DNA of 15,809 nucleotides from CAYSWS01 sp965603395 (GTDB lineage: Bacteria; Patescibacteriota; WWE3; UBA101185; UBA10185). Position numbers and translations under genes: made by a program. Shown piece by piece: positions 13,311 to 15,809 of this stretch. Below the pieces are notes generated by a model. The model had not been told where the DNA came from and did not search any database. It was given only the letters and a program-made list of their open reading frames with translations. The stretch spans positions 1-15,809 of the forward strand of contig CBFDCV010000019.1 of NCBI GenBank assembly GCA_965603395.1, written 5' to 3'. The stretch's first letter is position 1. The number at the start of each line of letters is the position of its first letter.

Positions 13311-13319
13311 TGATAATAT
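13311..13319 (+). promoter_or_regulatory. extended -10 element predicting leaderless ftsK mRNA
   Basis: TGA plus TAATAT (4 of 6) ends 7 nt before the ATG at 13327; the shifted hexamer GATAAT (13312-13317) is 5 of 6. TTCCAT at 13291-13296 is a weak -35 at 17 bp. An AGGA at 13320-13323 is only 3 nt from the ATG, too close for a normal Shine-Dalgarno sequence. Confidence 0.45.
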
Positions 13320-13326
13320 AGGAACA

Positions 13327-15609
13327 ATGGCCAAGAGAGGCAGAAAAAAGAAATTTAAAGTAAGTTTTAATGTCAACCCCGGTACTTTAAGGTCCATTAT
13401 GGCGGTGGGGTTGTTGCTCTTTTCCGTATTAGCGTTAATTTCCTTTGCTGCACCCGATTATTTCATAAATGCCAAGATACAGCTTATATTAAGAAAAGCT
13501 TTTGGGCACTCCTCTATTGTGTTCCCCCTTATCACTGCTATTTCGGGCTTACTGTTTATTGATGCTTTCAAAAACAGAATCAAAGATGTGAGAATTGTGT
13601 TTGGATTGGTGGCATTGATGATAACAATAGCAGGCTTTTTCCACCTTTTTATCTCAAGCGAGGAAGCTCAGCAGATAGCTTTGGATGGTGGAGGAGGCGG
13701 TATTGTGGGTCTTACGGTAGCTACAACTTTAAAAAGCATGATTAGTGTTTATGGCGCCGTATTTGTTCTTTTGGCTTTGGGGGTGATAGCTATAATTTTG
13801 ATTCTTAACGTTTCGATTGATGATGGTATTGAGTTTTTTAATAATTATATTAAAACCGGTAATATTTTTAAGTTTAAGAAGAGATCGGAAGATCAAATTG
13901 AAATGCAGGAAGGTATGAGTGAGGTTGGAGATGGGGAAGCTGAGAGCGTAAAACAACCGGAAATTCCTTTCGCTAAAGAGGGTGACAAGAAAGAGGCTGT
14001 TAAGGAATCGGAGTTTGAAATTATACCAACCATATCCGAACCGGCGACTGCTTTAGATGGGGTTCTTGTTGGAGTTGGGTCGGGTTTAGAAGGCATAGGG
14101 ACGGGGAATTTACCACCTCCGGATAAAGTATGGAAACTTCCGGGCGTAGATTTATTAGAAGATAGTTCCAGCGGACCACCTGATACCGGAGACGTTGAGG
14201 CTAATAAAAAGATTATTACGGATACTTTACACTCTTTTGGTGTATCCGGAGTTAGGGTGGTGGACGTGCAGGTGGGGCCAACAGTAACAAAATACGCGTT
14301 AGACACACCCCCCGGTGTAAGAATTAACAGAGTCTCTAACTTGCAACATGATTTGGCACGTTCTTTATCCTCTCCTACAGGTCAGGTAAGAATCGAAGCA
14401 CCTATAGCAGGCACAGCTTTAATTGGCATTGAGGTCCCGAACAAAGTTAGAGCTATTGTAGACTTCAAATCTCTCATTACTTCTGAGCCAATGAAATCTG
14501 TCAAATCTAAGCTAGCTATTGTATTAGGTACTGATGTTGGTGGAGTAACACATATTTATGACATAGGGAAAATGCCGCACTTACTCGTGGCTGGGCAAAC
14601 CGGCTCCGGAAAGTCAATATTTCTTCATAATGTTATATTATCGCTGCTTTATAGAGCCACGCCCCAAGAGGTTAAATTTATAATAGTCGATCCAAAAAGA
14701 GTCGAGTTGAAGGTTTATGAGGATATTCCACATTTATATGCACCCTTGATCATAGAAAAAGAGCAGGCAGTAGCTGTGTTTAGTTGGGCGGTTAGGGAGA
14801 TGATTAGGCGTTTTAAAATGTTTGAGAGTACAAGAGTATCAAATATTCAAGCTTACAACGAGAAATCAGGTTTTCAGGCCATGCCCTACATAGTCATAAT
14901 CGTAGACGAATTTACTGAGATCATGCTGGCTGACCCAACTTCCTTAGAGAAACATGTTGTGCGTTTAGCCCAACTAGCCAGAGCAACAGGAATTCATCTA
15001 GTTTTAGCAGCGCAAAGACCACAAGCCAACGTAATTACAGGGCTCATAAAAGCAAACATACCGTGTAGAATTGCTTTTGCAGTGGCCGGTATGCATGATT
15101 CAAGGATTATTATCGATCAGCAAGGGGCTGAAAAATTGCTGGGTAGTGGAGACATGCTTTTCATACCTCCTGACAAACCGACTCCCACAAGACTGCAGGG
15201 CGCCTTTATTAAGCCAAATGAAAGAAATAATGTTGTTGAGTTTTTAAAGAGCCAGGGATTTCCTCCCGATTACAAGGAAGAAATATTTACTACACCTGCA
15301 GATGACGGTAGAGGTAAAAGTGTGGCCGCTGGTGGTGAAGAAACAGATCCTTATTATGATGAGGCGGCGCAAATTGTTATTTCTGCCGGGAAGGGCTCAG
15401 CTTCGTTGTTGCAAAGAAGACTGTCTGTCGGTTACGCCAGAGCTGCCCGTATCATCGATGAGTTAGAGAAAAACGGCATTGTAGGTCCCTCGCAGGGAAG
15501 CAGAGCAAGGGAAGTATTAACGGACACGCTGCCCGACAGTGCGGCCGTAGAGGATTTTGATGAGTTTGAAGACGGTGTTGTAGAAGAGGAAGATCAAAAA
15601 GATTTTTAA
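13327..15609 (+). CDS. ftsK: DNA translocase FtsK/SpoIIIE
   Basis: This septal motor pumps DNA during division to clear the terminus region. The 760-residue length is typical of compact SpoIIIE-like forms. Four hydrophobic segments lie at about 22-42, 62-80, 88-110 and 126-161, with the G-G-G-G-G-I-V-G turn typical of the family. An acidic linker follows (about 185-285), then the alpha/beta motor: Walker A GQTGSGKS (423-430), V-D-P-K-R (454-458), Walker B IIVDEF (524-529), A-A-Q-R-P-Q (561-566) and S-G-D-M-L-F (607-612). The C-terminal winged-helix gamma domain (about 674-732, with the L-L-Q-R-R-L and Y-A-R-A-A-R-I-I helices) reads orienting DNA sequences such as KOPS/SRS. An acidic tail ends the protein. 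The start is set by the basic N-terminus and the upstream extended -10. Confidence 0.97.
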   Translation: MAKRGRKKKFKVSFNVNPGTLRSIMAVGLLLFSVLALISFAAPDYFINAKIQLILRKAFGHSSIVFPLITAISGLLFIDAFKNRIKDVRIVFGLVALMITIAGFFHLFISSEEAQQIALDGGGGGIVGLTVATTLKSMISVYGAVFVLLALGVIAIILILNVSIDDGIEFFNNYIKTGNIFKFKKRSEDQIEMQEGMSEVGDGEAESVKQPEIPFAKEGDKKEAVKESEFEIIPTISEPATALDGVLVGVGSGLEGIGTGNLPPPDKVWKLPGVDLLEDSSSGPPDTGDVEANKKIITDTLHSFGVSGVRVVDVQVGPTVTKYALDTPPGVRINRVSNLQHDLARSLSSPTGQVRIEAPIAGTALIGIEVPNKVRAIVDFKSLITSEPMKSVKSKLAIVLGTDVGGVTHIYDIGKMPHLLVAGQTGSGKSIFLHNVILSLLYRATPQEVKFIIVDPKRVELKVYEDIPHLYAPLIIEKEQAVAVFSWAVREMIRRFKMFESTRVSNIQAYNEKSGFQAMPYIVIIVDEFTEIMLADPTSLEKHVVRLAQLARATGIHLVLAAQRPQANVITGLIKANIPCRIAFAVAGMHDSRIIIDQQGAEKLLGSGDMLFIPPDKPTPTRLQGAFIKPNERNNVVEFLKSQGFPPDYKEEIFTTPADDGRGKSVAAGGEETDPYYDEAAQIVISAGKGSASLLQRRLSVGYARAARIIDELEKNGIVGPSQGSRAREVLTDTLPDSAAVEDFDEFEDGVVEEEDQKDF

Positions 15610-15626
15610 TTCCTGCCCAATAAATC

Positions 15627-15809
15627 ATGAAGAGCATAGGTAAAACATTGAAATCAGCAAGATTGAAGAATAACTATACTATTGAAGATGTTCATAAGTT
15701 TATAAAAATCCACCCCAGCTATATTAAAGCCATGGAAAGTGATAATTACTCTATCTTTGACGGCAAGGTTCACTCTAAAGGGTTTTTAAAAATCTACGTT
15801 GACTTTTTA
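15627..15809 (+). CDS. RodZ-like helix-turn-helix protein, 3' end cut by window
   Basis: The first 61 codons are present. They encode a Cro-like helix-turn-helix of the RodZ/HTH_25 type: G-K-T-L-K-S-A-R (5-12), a helix with Y-T-I-E-D-V, H-P-S-Y-I-K-A-M-E (about 29-37) and the closing G-F-L-K-I-Y-V. In RodZ this cytoplasmic domain binds MreB, followed by a membrane segment and an outer domain, and supports rod shape. Only the N-terminal domain can be checked here, so a soluble regulator is the alternative. It starts 17 nt after ftsK with no Shine-Dalgarno sequence, suggesting co-transcription with ftsK. The frame is open to the window end. Confidence 0.8.
   Translation, partial: MKSIGKTLKSARLKNNYTIEDVHKFIKIHPSYIKAMESDNYSIFDGKVHSKGFLKIYVDFL

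Noticed and set aside
1..15809. CRISPR arrays, insertion sequences, prophage genes, tRNA genes.
   Set aside because: No regularly spaced direct repeats apart from the pnp 12-bp units, no transposase-like frames and no tRNA-like cloverleaf noticed by eye; all intergenic gaps are under 125 bp.

Overview
The window is a dense stretch of housekeeping genes, all on the + strand, with no mobile element, CRISPR array, tRNA or rRNA seen. By eye the DNA is moderately AT-rich (about 40% GC, not computed). Genes are packed tightly and several proteins are pared down: IF-2 has no N-terminal domain, Lon is reduced to its ATPase core, DnaJ has no zinc finger, and a DHH-family protein has lost its catalytic residues. 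This style, together with the nusA-infB-DHH-rpsO-pnp order and CPR-like RNase J, FtsK and RodZ relatives, suggests a Patescibacteria/Candidate Phyla Radiation (CPR) genome. That placement is inference; no phylogenetic marker was tested. TGA is a stop in at least five genes, so the UGA-to-glycine code of Gracilibacteria and Absconditabacteria is not in use.

Layout: (1) 1-1109 holds the 3' part of a YmdB-family metallophosphoesterase and an HU gene closed by a strong intrinsic terminator. (2) 1143-4940 holds a type-B dnaJ, a terminator-like hairpin, then nusA and infB. (3) 4959-8382 holds a near-consensus promoter, a degenerate DHH protein, rpsO with its own promoter, a structured leader and pnp. 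(4) 8383-11581 holds a zinc-ribbon membrane protein, a protease-less Lon-type ATPase, an RppH-like Nudix protein and a family-4 uracil-DNA glycosylase, all overlapping or nearly so. (5) 11582-15809 holds RNase J, FtsK and the start of a RodZ-like gene.

Functionally the region is rich in RNA metabolism: transcription elongation (NusA), initiation (IF-2, S15), 3'-to-5' decay (PNPase), 5'-end processing (Nudix/RppH-like) and 5'-to-3' decay (RNase J). YmdB is also linked to RNA decay in Bacillus. The rest covers the nucleoid (HU), folding (DnaJ, Lon-like), base-excision repair (UDG) and division or cell shape (FtsK, RodZ-like).

Two themes merit attention. First, four genes (dnaJ, the zinc-ribbon gene, rnj, ftsK) have an extended -10 motif (TGN plus hexamer) ending 6-7 nt before the ATG, which predicts leaderless mRNAs. 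Shine-Dalgarno sequences are clear only at the two GTG-started genes. Second, several recognisable enzymes have a changed key residue or have lost a domain: DHH, RppH-like, Lon-like, RNase J motif C, the UDG iron-sulfur ligand and YmdB.
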